A stretch of DNA of 12,583 nt from Strigomonas culicis (Eukaryota; Euglenozoa; Kinetoplastea; Trypanosomatida; Trypanosomatidae): the NCBI GenBank assembly GCA_000482145.1, contig AUXH01000564.1, positions 1 to 12,583 on the forward strand, read 5' to 3'. A program made the translations under genes and the position numbers. Below are positions 1 to 9,678 of the stretch, one piece after another. The notes under the pieces were generated by a model. The model worked only from the letters and a program-made list of their open reading frames with translations. It did not search any database and was not told the DNA's origin. Numbering within the stretch: position 1 is the stretch's first letter; every line of letters begins with the position of its first letter.

Positions 1-3000
1 GCTAGGGTAGTGCAGGTGCTGGGCGAGGCGACGATCGTGCCACCGGGAATCGCGAAAACGAGGGGCCTACTTGAAAACATCTACGTCAGTCTGGTGTGCC
101 TTCTTGCTGCTCAGCCCGTACTGATCATTGGGCCACCGGGAACATCGAAAACGCTGGCGATTACCATTCTTCTTGATAATGCAAAAGGTATCTCCTCTGC
201 GTCTTCCTTCTATCAGAACCTTCCACATCTTAACGTGTGCCGCTATCAATGCAGCCGTCATAGTACAAGTTCGCAAATTCGCTCTGTGTATCAGTCTGCA
301 ATAAGGAGGCAGAAGGGAGAATGCGAGAACAACTCATCCACTCGGTGGTTTGTGTTCATGGACGAGGCTGGTCTACCGGAGGAGAAGCGAGAAGGACTGA
401 AGATATTGCATTACTACTTGGAACGGTCGCGGATGCATGAAACGGGAGTGGGGTTCATTGCTATCTCTAATCACGTATTGGATGCTGCAAAGAGCAACCG
501 CTGCGCCGTCGTCTCGCGCGGGCGCCCTAACGTGGATGAGCTGTTGAAGATCGCGAAGGAGTGTCTGTGCAGCGAAGAGGAGCTTGCGACGATCCAATGC
601 TCTTTGAATGGAGGGAAGCTCAGCTGTAACCTTGTCGTAGGTGGCAATGGGGGAGATGGATTGCTGAACCGATTGTGCCGAGCCTTCAGTGCGGCAATGG
701 AGGGTGTTCAACCGTTGCCGAAGGACTCGTTGCTGCCGCCACCACCTCAGTTCAATGACTTTTTTGGCCAGCGAGACTTCATCTCCTGTGTGAAGTGCAT
801 CGGCCGCGGTGCTCTTGCGGAGCGGCCACACACGATCACCGATGATACGATTTACAACGCCCTCGAGACCAACTTCAACGGGCTGCCGCGGACTGAGATG
901 CTGTTAGTGGTGAACTTTTTTCTTGATCATCTGAAGATCCCTCTACGTACGTCTGAGAGCCTGGAGAACTCCGTGAAGCTCTTCACGGAATCATTCGGCG
1001 CCTCTTCATCTGAAAAGGATATGTCAAAGCGACGCTATTTTCTCGTCGTGGATCCGACGACAAATGACACTGTTTATCGCGAGATTCTGCGCATCTTGCC
1101 GCCGACCACACACGGGCTCAAGCTCAGCTCCTTCTCGAGTGACAACTTCAATCAAGAGGCTGAAGCAACCGGTGCCGTATGTTTTCACGCACGGCACACC
1201 GGGTACCCGGTACTGCTTTCTAACAGCGATTTGATCCATGAGAGTTTGTACAATCTGTTCAACAAGCACTTCACGGTGACCGTTGGTAATGAAGGAAAGG
1301 AGTATCGCACTGAGGTGGCGGTCGGCTCCGCCACACGTCTCATCCGAGTGCGGCCCACCTTCCACACGGTGGTGCACGTGACACTGGAGCAGCTAGCACA
1401 GCTGCCCGCCCCCTTCCTCGACCGCTTTGAGAAGTACTACATCACCCCCGCTGATATGCTTCAGCACACTATATCGGGTGATACCACTTTACACAGGATT
1501 CTGCGCACCGTGACGGTGCCCGTGCAGAGGAGCGTAGAGGCTCTCTTCAGCTGCGTGGACCGCTGCGCGTTTTTTGGCATCTCGGACGAAGAGAGCGCTG
1601 TGGCCACTTTTCTAACTCACGTGTATCGCCAGTGGACCGATGTAGAGACTATTGCTGAGGAGATTCACTTGAAATTACGCGATGACGAGCCGTTTAAAAG
1701 TAATCTTTCCAGTTTGATGACTAACGAAGGACTCGCGGCAAATCTCAACCTTTCCGTTGCAGAAATGAAGGAGAAGATGTGCTCCCTGGAAGAGGACGAT
1801 GTCCACTGGACACAACTGGCTGTAGGTAAGGCACTGCAACGTGATGTCTTCCACAGGCTGTTTGCTGTGGCGGTGCCGGAGGTGCTTTTAAGTCAGTGGG
1901 AGACCGTTTCCGCGGCACCGTTGATAGGGGATTTGCTGTCCCTATCACCGGCGTTTGATAGTCCCAGATTTGATTCCGTGGAAGCAAAGCGAAAGGTTTT
2001 CTTCACGCGCGCGGGTAGTCTCCCACGGATGGCACATGTCTGTGTGGTGCACCTAGCAGAGCTCACGTGTGAGTCTGATCTTCATCGCGCCTTGAATGAG
2101 CACTGGGATAGAGAGCAGCCCACTGTTGTCCTGATTGATACACGACGAACACCGGTGACGCAGATCAACTATGTACGTAGCGTGATCGACGCTAAATTCA
2201 AAGAGGCCGGAGATTGTCGGAACCCCATCACCCTTGTTGTGCAAGTTGCATCGTCTGAGCTTGCCATTCATCACCCGTACGATGTGACGTTCACTTCACC
2301 ATGGGATCAGCAGTTTTTCGATGACCTGCACCAAACACCGGAGACCTTGGCGTGGGTGAGGTATGCGTACACTACCACCACCTCTCCAGAGGAGATGTCC
2401 GTGGCCCTCCAAAGACGCCTGCCGCTCACTCTCGCGAAACTGGCAACAGTGCTCATGAAAAAGATGGTGGGCCCCTCCGCCAGATGCGTGGAAAGGTCCA
2501 TCTGCGAAGAGGAGCTGTTCCATCTACTGAAAACTGAAGTGGACGGTGAAGCATTGTTCCAGCGTATATTGGAGCGTTTTGGGGATATCACATCAAGTGT
2601 AAAGGATGGAGTCGCAAAGCCGTTCATGAAGCTTGTCGAAGACATTCAAAGTGCTATCGTACAGCGGGCTGCCGGTGCTTTGGATGGCTCCATCGCCGAT
2701 ATCGTGAATCAGTCTGTGGGACACATTTTTGATCATTTTATTCAGAAGTACTGTGTGATGCTACTGGACTTTGTGAGCTGCGATACAGCACAGGCTGAGA
2801 TGGACGATGAAGCGATATCAGTCCTTTGTACTGGGCTGAAGTTCATTAACATTGCTGTGGATGATGTGCGGAAACCCATCCAAACTGTAATTGTTTTCAT
2901 CCCGCCTCATCCCGAGATGCCATACATGAACGGAGTCAAAGCTCTACTGGAGTCGGTGGTAGAACATGTTGGGCCAGACAGATTTGACAGAATTTCACGT

Positions 3001-6000
3001 TTCACCGAGGGCTACGATGAGGTGAAGGATGGCACAGTTGACCATATGCTCAGTAGCGTGTCTCATCCAATGACGGAGCTCTTTCGAAGATGCTACTGCG
3101 GCAGGTCATCTTCTCGGTTTGCGGCCGTATATCTCCAAAACATGATGATGTACAGCTTCCCTCGGACGGAGAAGCGCGTAGTGGATGAAATTGTTGCTGC
3201 ATTCAAACGTCAAGCAAGCACTACTACAGTGAAGCTGCCGGATGATACACTTTTTGTGTGGGTTCATTCATTAGCGCGTGATCCAGCCAGGTTGAAGAAT
3301 TTGATTCAGTCGTGGACCTGTCTAGTGACACTTCGAGATCTGGGGAACGTGAACATGAGTGTCTGGGACGAAGTTACTGTTAATTTACTTCCAAGTGGCA
3401 ACAGCATTGCCCGTCTCGCGTACGAATCTCTTCGGCTAGACCGTCTGGACTACGGCCTTCTGTGTGATTGGATGAAGGCGATGAACAGTGTGCAGCTGAG
3501 AGCAGATTTGGATAGGGAGAGTAAACAAAGCAAAGACCGCCGCGAGAGACTCACCGTGCTGGAAAAAGTGCATCTGATGTGCGCCGTTGCCTTCACAGCC
3601 ACGGTGATTTGTGGGGATGAATTACAAAAGTCTGAAATTATCTGGTTTGCAGTGACATCCCATCTTCGCATGATCACAGTATTTGACAAAAGTGGGGATG
3701 CCTTTTTAGAGGCGTACTGGGAGTTCCTCAATGCTTCTGAAGACTGTCCTGTGAGATATCGCGGTCGCTACGCATTTGCGGCCGCACACGTGCTTTCTCA
3801 GCGTGGTTACGCAACTTTGTACATGAGAAAGACAATAGAGGCAGTGTTGCCTCACAGCCTCGACACTCTCATTTCTGTGACGTGCAAAGTGCCCTTCGTG
3901 GATCTGTTTCGTCCCATTGGAGAGGAGGGAGATACATTGCCACGTTTCTCTTCGTGGATACACGCAAATGCTTCCGATGAACTGAACGTTGAGGTGTGTG
4001 ATGTGAAGAATGAAGGTATTCTTGCGAGTATACGGAGAGGTAAAGATGAGACGACGGGATGGAGCTTTCGCATGGCCTTTCTGGCTCTGGCTACGCGCAC
4101 TCTCCAGGTGATCTACCCTGCAGAGGATAGGAACATGGACACTCTGATGGCTGAGCTTCGTTCTCTTCTCCAACTTCAGCGGCAGTGTCCAGCAATGGAG
4201 AAGACGTGCAAGGTTGCCTCGGAAGCGGTGCGCTTGCACCTTTTGGAGGCAATTGCAGTCGGACTCGAGTCTCAATTCGATGCCGTTGTGTGTTTCTTTG
4301 AAGATGAAGCGTTGCAAGATGAAATGAGTGCTTTACTTGCAGATGAAGGCTGGACTTCTCTCTTTGTGGGGTGGTTGCGTCGATACCGCACACCGGAACG
4401 TATCCTGCAAAAACTGCATAGCAAATTGCAAGCAAACGGAACCAAATCGGCAGCTGCGGCCACGTGGATTTCTTGTGTACTGGGCGCTTTCTCCACCCCA
4501 AACGAACAGGATGCACTCCAGCAAGATGTGTTCCATGCAATAGGGCTCCTCAGAGAGCATTATCCCTACCCATCGTACCACACAAGTACCCCTTCGGATC
4601 CTCAGTATGACTTCTTACTGGACAAGGCCTGTATAGTTCCACTGCTGTGCAACTTCTACGTCCGAGTCACGACCGTTACGTGTCAAGTCTGTGCGTTGCG
4701 TCCTGTTTCTGAAGTTTCGAATTTGAGCATGACAGCATTCCTTAAAGAACACTCAGGCGCTGCGGAGAGCAAAGCGTGGAAGCATGTGTGCACGGCACTT
4801 CGAATGGTCCAAGACATATGGCCGGACAGCCCTCGTGCGAAGGGGAGCACCCTGGAAAAACTCAAGTTGTGCCATATTGTATCATCGCTTACGGGGCATG
4901 GTGTGGAGAGTGGTCTGCTAGTTGACACTGTACGCTTTGTTCTCCACAAGTTAGAGCCACTCAATGAAGTGCCATCGTTTTACGCGAGGCAGATAAATAC
5001 GAGTCAGTTGGATGAAATCACTGATCTTTGTGAGGATGTTGACACTTTCTGCATTCCGTTTAGGACGTACAATAGTGTGAGGAGCTTTCTCGGGTGCAAC
5101 GCGGCGATACACACTGCATATCTGTCGAACGGCTCCATTGACATGCAAGACGGAGTTGATGAGAACGACAACTTAGCATGGAGACGCATCTTTTCCTATT
5201 TGCTGAGCTTTTTCCACGTAGTGAATGCGTCTCTGTATGATGTGGTAATCGCGTTGGACACCCGCGGTGCATCCGGACACACCATGGACTCGATGCACAG
5301 TGTACTGCACTCCCTGTCCTTCTCTCAGCTGGTAGCTCTACAGGAGCTTGTCACACAGATCCGTTGTCGCGGTATCCATGATGAGATGAACGATGAGACC
5401 CTCTCCACTCTGCTTGAGCGTCAGCGCGCTGGACCCTCGCTGAGCTGTGAGCTGTCCGGCTTTACAGAAGAGCAGTTGCATTGGATTCATCTTTTACCTG
5501 TGAAGGAGCTTCTGGCCCTACAGGAATACTGTAGATCGCAACAGGAGCAGAAGGCATATCTTTTTTCGGATAGAGATGTTACTGTGAAGACAGATATGCC
5601 ACCCGAGTTGAAGTGCCGTCTTACGGAGCTCCTCGACTCGGGATCTGCCGAGCAGCTGGAGAGATGGATGGTCGAGAGAGAGATTAAAATCACGCAAGAG
5701 CCGATGACACCGCTCTACACGATCGTAAGGCGATCCTACTGGAATGAGGACCGCGTGCCCGACTTCTTGAATGTTGTCAAGATACTGGCAAAGGAAGCGA
5801 CGCTGAACAGTAACGACGACTCGCTAGCTTTGCTGGGGTGCCACTACGTGTCTCTACGGCTGCTTCTGTTTGAGCTACGTTTATCGTGTACTTTTAAAAA
5901 AGCGACCTGCGACGGGGACCTCATCTCCCCTCACCAAGATGATAAGCCTGGTTCCACCGATGCGCCGACGGGCGGTCCGACGGTGCGAAAAGCAAAGGAA

Positions 6001-9000
6001 AGGCGGCGCATCCGTTGTTTCAACAATCAGCTAAGCAGAATCGTCTTGCCTCCGCCAGAAGCTCACCAACTTGTGCGGAGAATGGAGGAGTTGTGCGATG
6101 CGCCTGACACCTTGTCGTCAAGTTCGCTGAGGACACTGGAAGTAGCTGTTCAGACCTGGAAAGATATTGGGAGTCCAGGGGAGCTCGCTGAGATGGTACA
6201 GCGCGTAAAAGAGAAGATTGCACGTGTAGAGAAGATGGGTAATACTGCTCTCACTGCGTTTAAGAATGCAATGATCCCCCCCTTCGTATATGCTGCTATG
6301 AGTGACGCCATGGAGAGTTTAATGGAAATTCATGACAGGCTTGTATCACCAGAAGAGTGGGCTGCGGCACAGGTAACTGTAAGTACACTGAAAAAGGCAA
6401 CGGAGATAGTTGATGCACTAATGGAAGAATCAAGGTCATCATGTACGGCCATGTGCCCCTACTGGGTGCTGGTGTCGCTCGAGCAATCCATGGTGCAGAG
6501 TGAGGACGTGCGGACGTACCTAAATATCGTCTCTGGTGCTTATAAGTCTTTCATGGAAAAACTGTCTCACCTAGACTTTATGGAGGCGGATGGAGAGGTT
6601 TTGGCCGAAGTAATGAGAAGCACCAAGGCTACGTATTCCCCAACTTCGGGCCACATGTACAACTCCTTGTCCGACGAGAACCTACGTACTGCTCTTCAGA
6701 GCTTGGAGGAGCTCCTTCGATGCCCCGAGGATTGTGAGAAGATTGATGCAGGGTTGGAGGCTATACAGGAACCGCCTCTCAGCACGTGGGAAGAGGCGCC
6801 ACTGCTCGAGGCGCTCATGTCGTCCCTTCCATGTCAAGCGGTGTTCGTCACGGATGCCGTGGACGCATTACGCACCTACCTTCAGAGGCACTGGGAGAGC
6901 AAAGCGTCGGTAGATTATCTGATCTGGCTTGTCCTGGCACGCCTTTTCGCCCACTATGCACCGGAAGACGACTTTTCTGTGTGTCTGTGCCTGCTCCAGT
7001 GCAGGGGCATTCCGTACATTGACGCGTTGCTGACCGACGAGGAGCAGGAGCGTTCATCTGAGTGCCTGTTTGCGGAGGAGGCTGCCGCCACCGCCGCCGC
7101 GCCGGCTCCCCCCTCTCCGCCCAATGGACAGAGCGCGCTGTCTGTAGAGGAGGCGTGGCGTGCATGGAGTGCCGAGGGGGGCCACCCGTCTCCTGCCATG
7201 GATCAGATCATGCATATGGTCGGCCTTTCCACTGCGAAGCGCGAGGTGCTTTCGTTGTATCAGGCGTGGATGCAAGAGGCAAGTCCGTCGCAGCATTTCC
7301 ACTTCTGCCTCCTCAGCAATCCCGGTACAGGGAAGCAGACCTTTGCAAGGCTGCTTGCGGAGCTTCTCGCGGAGGTGCAGGGTCGAAGTGCGAACACCTT
7401 CGTGAAGGCCAGCTGGAAGGAGTTGGAAAGTAACCCTCTGAGTTTTGAGAGCACCTACAACTCTGCACAGGATGGCGTCTTGTTCATTGAGTTTGCTGAT
7501 GAATGGAACACGAAAACTTCTGACAGCGGAGGCGACGTGGCCAGGAAGCTGCTCCAGGCGGCGGGGAACAAGGAAGGCTCCGTTTCAATCATCTTGGCTG
7601 GTCGCGAAGAGTTCACGGAGTTCTTTCCAGGAGATCCAGCTTTCCGAGAGGTTTTCACGTGGAGGATCCATTTCGACGACTACACAGACTCGGAGCTCGC
7701 GAGTATTTTCAAGCACATGTGCGCGTCGAGGCACTGTACTGCATCCGATGCTGTGGCGCGTCTCGTCGTGCGCCGCGTTGGATGTCAGCGTGGCCTCGTC
7801 AGCTTCAGTAATGCTGCGGAGCTGGAGGCGCATGTAAAGCAGGTTTGCGGCCGGACCACCAGCTGCAAGGCAGCGACGCTCTCGCTCCTGCCCGAAGATG
7901 TGCTCGGCCCTCGCCCGGATATCAATCGTAATGATGAATTGAAGCGCGAGCTGGAAGGACTTGTGGGCCCACGGTCAGTCAAGAGGAGAATGAGGGAGCT
8001 GTGTCAGGTAAGCCTCACTAATTACGACTTGGAGGTGAAGGAAGAGGATCCTTGCTTCCCGCCCTTGAGTGGCGTCTTCGTGGGGAACCCAGGAACAGGG
8101 AAGAAAACGATTGCAAGAATCTACGGAAAGGTTCTAAACTATTTAGGACTTCTGTCCAGTGGTGAGGTGCAGGTGGTGGCACCTCAGGACCTGATCGAGG
8201 ACACTCTCTGCACTACGGCGCAGCGCACACGAGCAGTACTGAAAACGTGCAAGGGTAAAGTGGTTGTTGTGGACAGGGCGGCCGAGCTGCACCGCTGCAC
8301 CCACGGAAAGGAAGTGATCGATGCGCTTGTCGGCTGCTTCAGTGGCTCGCCGGGAGAGGACATCGCCGTCATCCTCGTTGGGTGCAAGGAAGAGATGTGC
8401 GCGATGCTGCAGGATGACGACGTGAATCCAAATCTCCGTCGTCGTGTGAGGTTGGAGGAAGGTGGGTGCTTCGTGTTCGAGGATTACAGCGATCGGGACT
8501 TGGAGCGCATTCTCATGGAGCGGGCCAAAGTGGAGCAGGTGGAGGTGGACGTTGAATTTCGCAAGAAACTTGTTCAGCGTGTGGCGGAGCAGCGCCAGCC
8601 ACCCCATTTCCGCAACGCGAGCAGTGTGATTCAGCTCTTTTCCGAGGCCCTCGCTCGCATGAGGACGGATGATCCCAATCGTATGAGGTTGACAGTGAAC
8701 GACTGGGAGACTCCAGCGCCTAGACTGGAACCCACACGGACTGCGCCAAAGCTCTCCACAGAAGAATCCACTCCTGATAACGCGGCGAGAGTGAAGGCCC
8801 CAGCGACCGCGTTGGTGTTCCCAAGCGATGCCGAGCTGCAGACGCAGTTACGTAGCGCGTGTAAGCTGGCGGGATACGACCGCACACACGAGCGACGCGT
8901 CGCGCTTGTGGATGTATTAATGAGGGTACAAGCGGGAGAGAGCTTCCCTGCCGACATCATCGACCGAATCGCCGCAGAGAACACAGGTGTCCCTATCGAA

Positions 9001-9273
9001 GACATCAGTCGAGCGCTCCGACGGCAGCTTGTGGGGGTACTGCTGCCATCCATGGTGGCCGCCATCCACAGCGAAGCGCAGGTGTTAGAACAACTGATGC
9101 GGATGGGAATAGAGGACCGGATGGAAACGGAGCGAGCGCTGGATCAGCGTCGCGCAGATCTTCATGAAAAGGGTATTTGCACGGCAGGATACTCGTGGCA
9201 TCCTGAGGAAGACGGATGGCGATGCAACGGTGGATGCCACAGCGTACCGACTTCTATGCTAGAAAGCATTTGA
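1..9273 (+). CDS. Giant RNF213-type AAA+ ATPase with tandem C-terminal CbxX/CfxQ domains (5' partial)
   Basis: The frame is open from base 1 to TGA at 9271-9273 (3,090 codons). There is no stop before the first in-frame GTG at 10, and the sequence starts inside a conserved domain, so the true start lies upstream. Residues count from base 1. Residues 14-180 resemble RNF213 AAA4: a PPGIAK entry motif, Walker A GPPGTSKT (44-51), Walker B FMDEAG (119-124), sensor-like ISN (155-157) and an NR...VSRGRP segment. Residues 350-480 match the following RNF213 AAA segment and end in FLDRFEKYY (472-480). Residues 480-2350 are long, probably helical and unrecognised, with no RING cysteine pattern. A Ala/Pro linker (about 2359-2376) precedes two CbxX/CfxQ AAA+ domains with P-loops at 2439-2447 (SNPGTGKQT) and 2695-2703 (GNPGTGKKT). 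Their Walker B motifs are altered (IEF at 2496-2498; VDR at 2757-2759). The tail (3058-3090) is Trp/Gly/Cys-rich. RNF213 proteins are large cytosolic AAA+ E3 ligases acting on lipid droplets and pathogens; here only the AAA relationship is supported. The gene is probably constitutively co-transcribed. Family assignment is by recalled motif similarity, not a search. Confidence 0.85.
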   Translation, partial: ARVVQVLGEATIVPPGIAKTRGLLENIYVSLVCLLAAQPVLIIGPPGTSKTLAITILLDNAKGISSASSFYQNLPHLNVCRYQCSRHSTSSQIRSVYQSAIRRQKGECENNSSTRWFVFMDEAGLPEEKREGLKILHYYLERSRMHETGVGFIAISNHVLDAAKSNRCAVVSRGRPNVDELLKIAKECLCSEEELATIQCSLNGGKLSCNLVVGGNGGDGLLNRLCRAFSAAMEGVQPLPKDSLLPPPPQFNDFFGQRDFISCVKCIGRGALAERPHTITDDTIYNALETNFNGLPRTEMLLVVNFFLDHLKIPLRTSESLENSVKLFTESFGASSSEKDMSKRRYFLVVDPTTNDTVYREILRILPPTTHGLKLSSFSSDNFNQEAEATGAVCFHARHTGYPVLLSNSDLIHESLYNLFNKHFTVTVGNEGKEYRTEVAVGSATRLIRVRPTFHTVVHVTLEQLAQLPAPFLDRFEKYYITPADMLQHTISGDTTLHRILRTVTVPVQRSVEALFSCVDRCAFFGISDEESAVATFLTHVYRQWTDVETIAEEIHLKLRDDEPFKSNLSSLMTNEGLAANLNLSVAEMKEKMCSLEEDDVHWTQLAVGKALQRDVFHRLFAVAVPEVLLSQWETVSAAPLIGDLLSLSPAFDSPRFDSVEAKRKVFFTRAGSLPRMAHVCVVHLAELTCESDLHRALNEHWDREQPTVVLIDTRRTPVTQINYVRSVIDAKFKEAGDCRNPITLVVQVASSELAIHHPYDVTFTSPWDQQFFDDLHQTPETLAWVRYAYTTTTSPEEMSVALQRRLPLTLAKLATVLMKKMVGPSARCVERSICEEELFHLLKTEVDGEALFQRILERFGDITSSVKDGVAKPFMKLVEDIQSAIVQRAAGALDGSIADIVNQSVGHIFDHFIQKYCVMLLDFVSCDTAQAEMDDEAISVLCTGLKFINIAVDDVRKPIQTVIVFIPPHPEMPYMNGVKALLESVVEHVGPDRFDRISRFTEGYDEVKDGTVDHMLSSVSHPMTELFRRCYCGRSSSRFAAVYLQNMMMYSFPRTEKRVVDEIVAAFKRQASTTTVKLPDDTLFVWVHSLARDPARLKNLIQSWTCLVTLRDLGNVNMSVWDEVTVNLLPSGNSIARLAYESLRLDRLDYGLLCDWMKAMNSVQLRADLDRESKQSKDRRERLTVLEKVHLMCAVAFTATVICGDELQKSEIIWFAVTSHLRMITVFDKSGDAFLEAYWEFLNASEDCPVRYRGRYAFAAAHVLSQRGYATLYMRKTIEAVLPHSLDTLISVTCKVPFVDLFRPIGEEGDTLPRFSSWIHANASDELNVEVCDVKNEGILASIRRGKDETTGWSFRMAFLALATRTLQVIYPAEDRNMDTLMAELRSLLQLQRQCPAMEKTCKVASEAVRLHLLEAIAVGLESQFDAVVCFFEDEALQDEMSALLADEGWTSLFVGWLRRYRTPERILQKLHSKLQANGTKSAAAATWISCVLGAFSTPNEQDALQQDVFHAIGLLREHYPYPSYHTSTPSDPQYDFLLDKACIVPLLCNFYVRVTTVTCQVCALRPVSEVSNLSMTAFLKEHSGAAESKAWKHVCTALRMVQDIWPDSPRAKGSTLEKLKLCHIVSSLTGHGVESGLLVDTVRFVLHKLEPLNEVPSFYARQINTSQLDEITDLCEDVDTFCIPFRTYNSVRSFLGCNAAIHTAYLSNGSIDMQDGVDENDNLAWRRIFSYLLSFFHVVNASLYDVVIALDTRGASGHTMDSMHSVLHSLSFSQLVALQELVTQIRCRGIHDEMNDETLSTLLERQRAGPSLSCELSGFTEEQLHWIHLLPVKELLALQEYCRSQQEQKAYLFSDRDVTVKTDMPPELKCRLTELLDSGSAEQLERWMVEREIKITQEPMTPLYTIVRRSYWNEDRVPDFLNVVKILAKEATLNSNDDSLALLGCHYVSLRLLLFELRLSCTFKKATCDGDLISPHQDDKPGSTDAPTGGPTVRKAKERRRIRCFNNQLSRIVLPPPEAHQLVRRMEELCDAPDTLSSSSLRTLEVAVQTWKDIGSPGELAEMVQRVKEKIARVEKMGNTALTAFKNAMIPPFVYAAMSDAMESLMEIHDRLVSPEEWAAAQVTVSTLKKATEIVDALMEESRSSCTAMCPYWVLVSLEQSMVQSEDVRTYLNIVSGAYKSFMEKLSHLDFMEADGEVLAEVMRSTKATYSPTSGHMYNSLSDENLRTALQSLEELLRCPEDCEKIDAGLEAIQEPPLSTWEEAPLLEALMSSLPCQAVFVTDAVDALRTYLQRHWESKASVDYLIWLVLARLFAHYAPEDDFSVCLCLLQCRGIPYIDALLTDEEQERSSECLFAEEAAATAAAPAPPSPPNGQSALSVEEAWRAWSAEGGHPSPAMDQIMHMVGLSTAKREVLSLYQAWMQEASPSQHFHFCLLSNPGTGKQTFARLLAELLAEVQGRSANTFVKASWKELESNPLSFESTYNSAQDGVLFIEFADEWNTKTSDSGGDVARKLLQAAGNKEGSVSIILAGREEFTEFFPGDPAFREVFTWRIHFDDYTDSELASIFKHMCASRHCTASDAVARLVVRRVGCQRGLVSFSNAAELEAHVKQVCGRTTSCKAATLSLLPEDVLGPRPDINRNDELKRELEGLVGPRSVKRRMRELCQVSLTNYDLEVKEEDPCFPPLSGVFVGNPGTGKKTIARIYGKVLNYLGLLSSGEVQVVAPQDLIEDTLCTTAQRTRAVLKTCKGKVVVVDRAAELHRCTHGKEVIDALVGCFSGSPGEDIAVILVGCKEEMCAMLQDDDVNPNLRRRVRLEEGGCFVFEDYSDRDLERILMERAKVEQVEVDVEFRKKLVQRVAEQRQPPHFRNASSVIQLFSEALARMRTDDPNRMRLTVNDWETPAPRLEPTRTAPKLSTEESTPDNAARVKAPATALVFPSDAELQTQLRSACKLAGYDRTHERRVALVDVLMRVQAGESFPADIIDRIAAENTGVPIEDISRALRRQLVGVLLPSMVAAIHSEAQVLEQLMRMGIEDRMETERALDQRRADLHEKGICTAGYSWHPEEDGWRCNGGCHSVPTSMLESI

Positions 9274-9360
9274 GTTTTACGTGGTGAACCTGATCGGCTA
9301 CTCTCGCTCAGCGGTTGCTAGAGAGCGGAATGCTGCAAAACCACATTTGTTCTTCATTCT

Positions 9361-9504
9361 GTTTTTTTTTTTAAACACTTTTTTTTTATTTGGTCAAATT
9401 AATTTCTAGTACCTCATTTTCTTTTGTGGCTCTGAACATTTTTTGAAGTGATCCTTGTGATTTTGTTTCACAGTCACTTCCCACTTTAACCAGAGAAAAA
9501 AAAA
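9361..9504. repeat. Low-complexity T and A homopolymer tracts in the 3' UTR
   Basis: Runs of 11 T (9362-9372) and 9 T (9379-9387) lie about 90 bases after the stop codon, and a run of 9 A lies at 9496-9504. The A run could pair with either T run in the RNA across about 110-125 bases, but this is expected by chance for homopolymers. They are most simply microsatellite-like UTR sequence, prone to length variation and assembly error. A U-rich 3' UTR stretch can also bind RNA-binding proteins that set mRNA stability, which is the main level of gene control in trypanosomatids; that role is inference here. Confidence 0.6.
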
Positions 9505-9678
9505 TAAAGGACATACACAGGTGCAACTTTTTTAAATCAACATTATGTTCAATGATATTAATACTCTACCCCCTTTTTCCCATTTATGTACATGGCTGTT
9601 ATGCATTTCTGTTTATGCGTGTGCACATCGTTTTGATGCTGTGTGCTCTTCTAGATCGACATCGAGAATTTGCGTTTG

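Noticed and set aside
10..12. GTG at 10 as the real start of the giant protein
   Set aside because: Nuclear trypanosomatid genes start at ATG. The frame is open to base 1, and the conserved domain is already under way, so the gene is cut by the window edge.
3706..4317. Antisense open frame of 203 codons
   Set aside because: It lies wholly opposite the giant AAA+ gene, has no domain or signal peptide, and overlaps other antisense frames at the same place. It is a shadow of the coding strand.
9362..9504. Long-range T-run/A-run pairing as a designed terminator or stem
   Set aside because: Homopolymer complementarity is expected by chance, the tracts are over 100 bases apart, and trypanosomatid Pol II genes do not use such terminators between genes.
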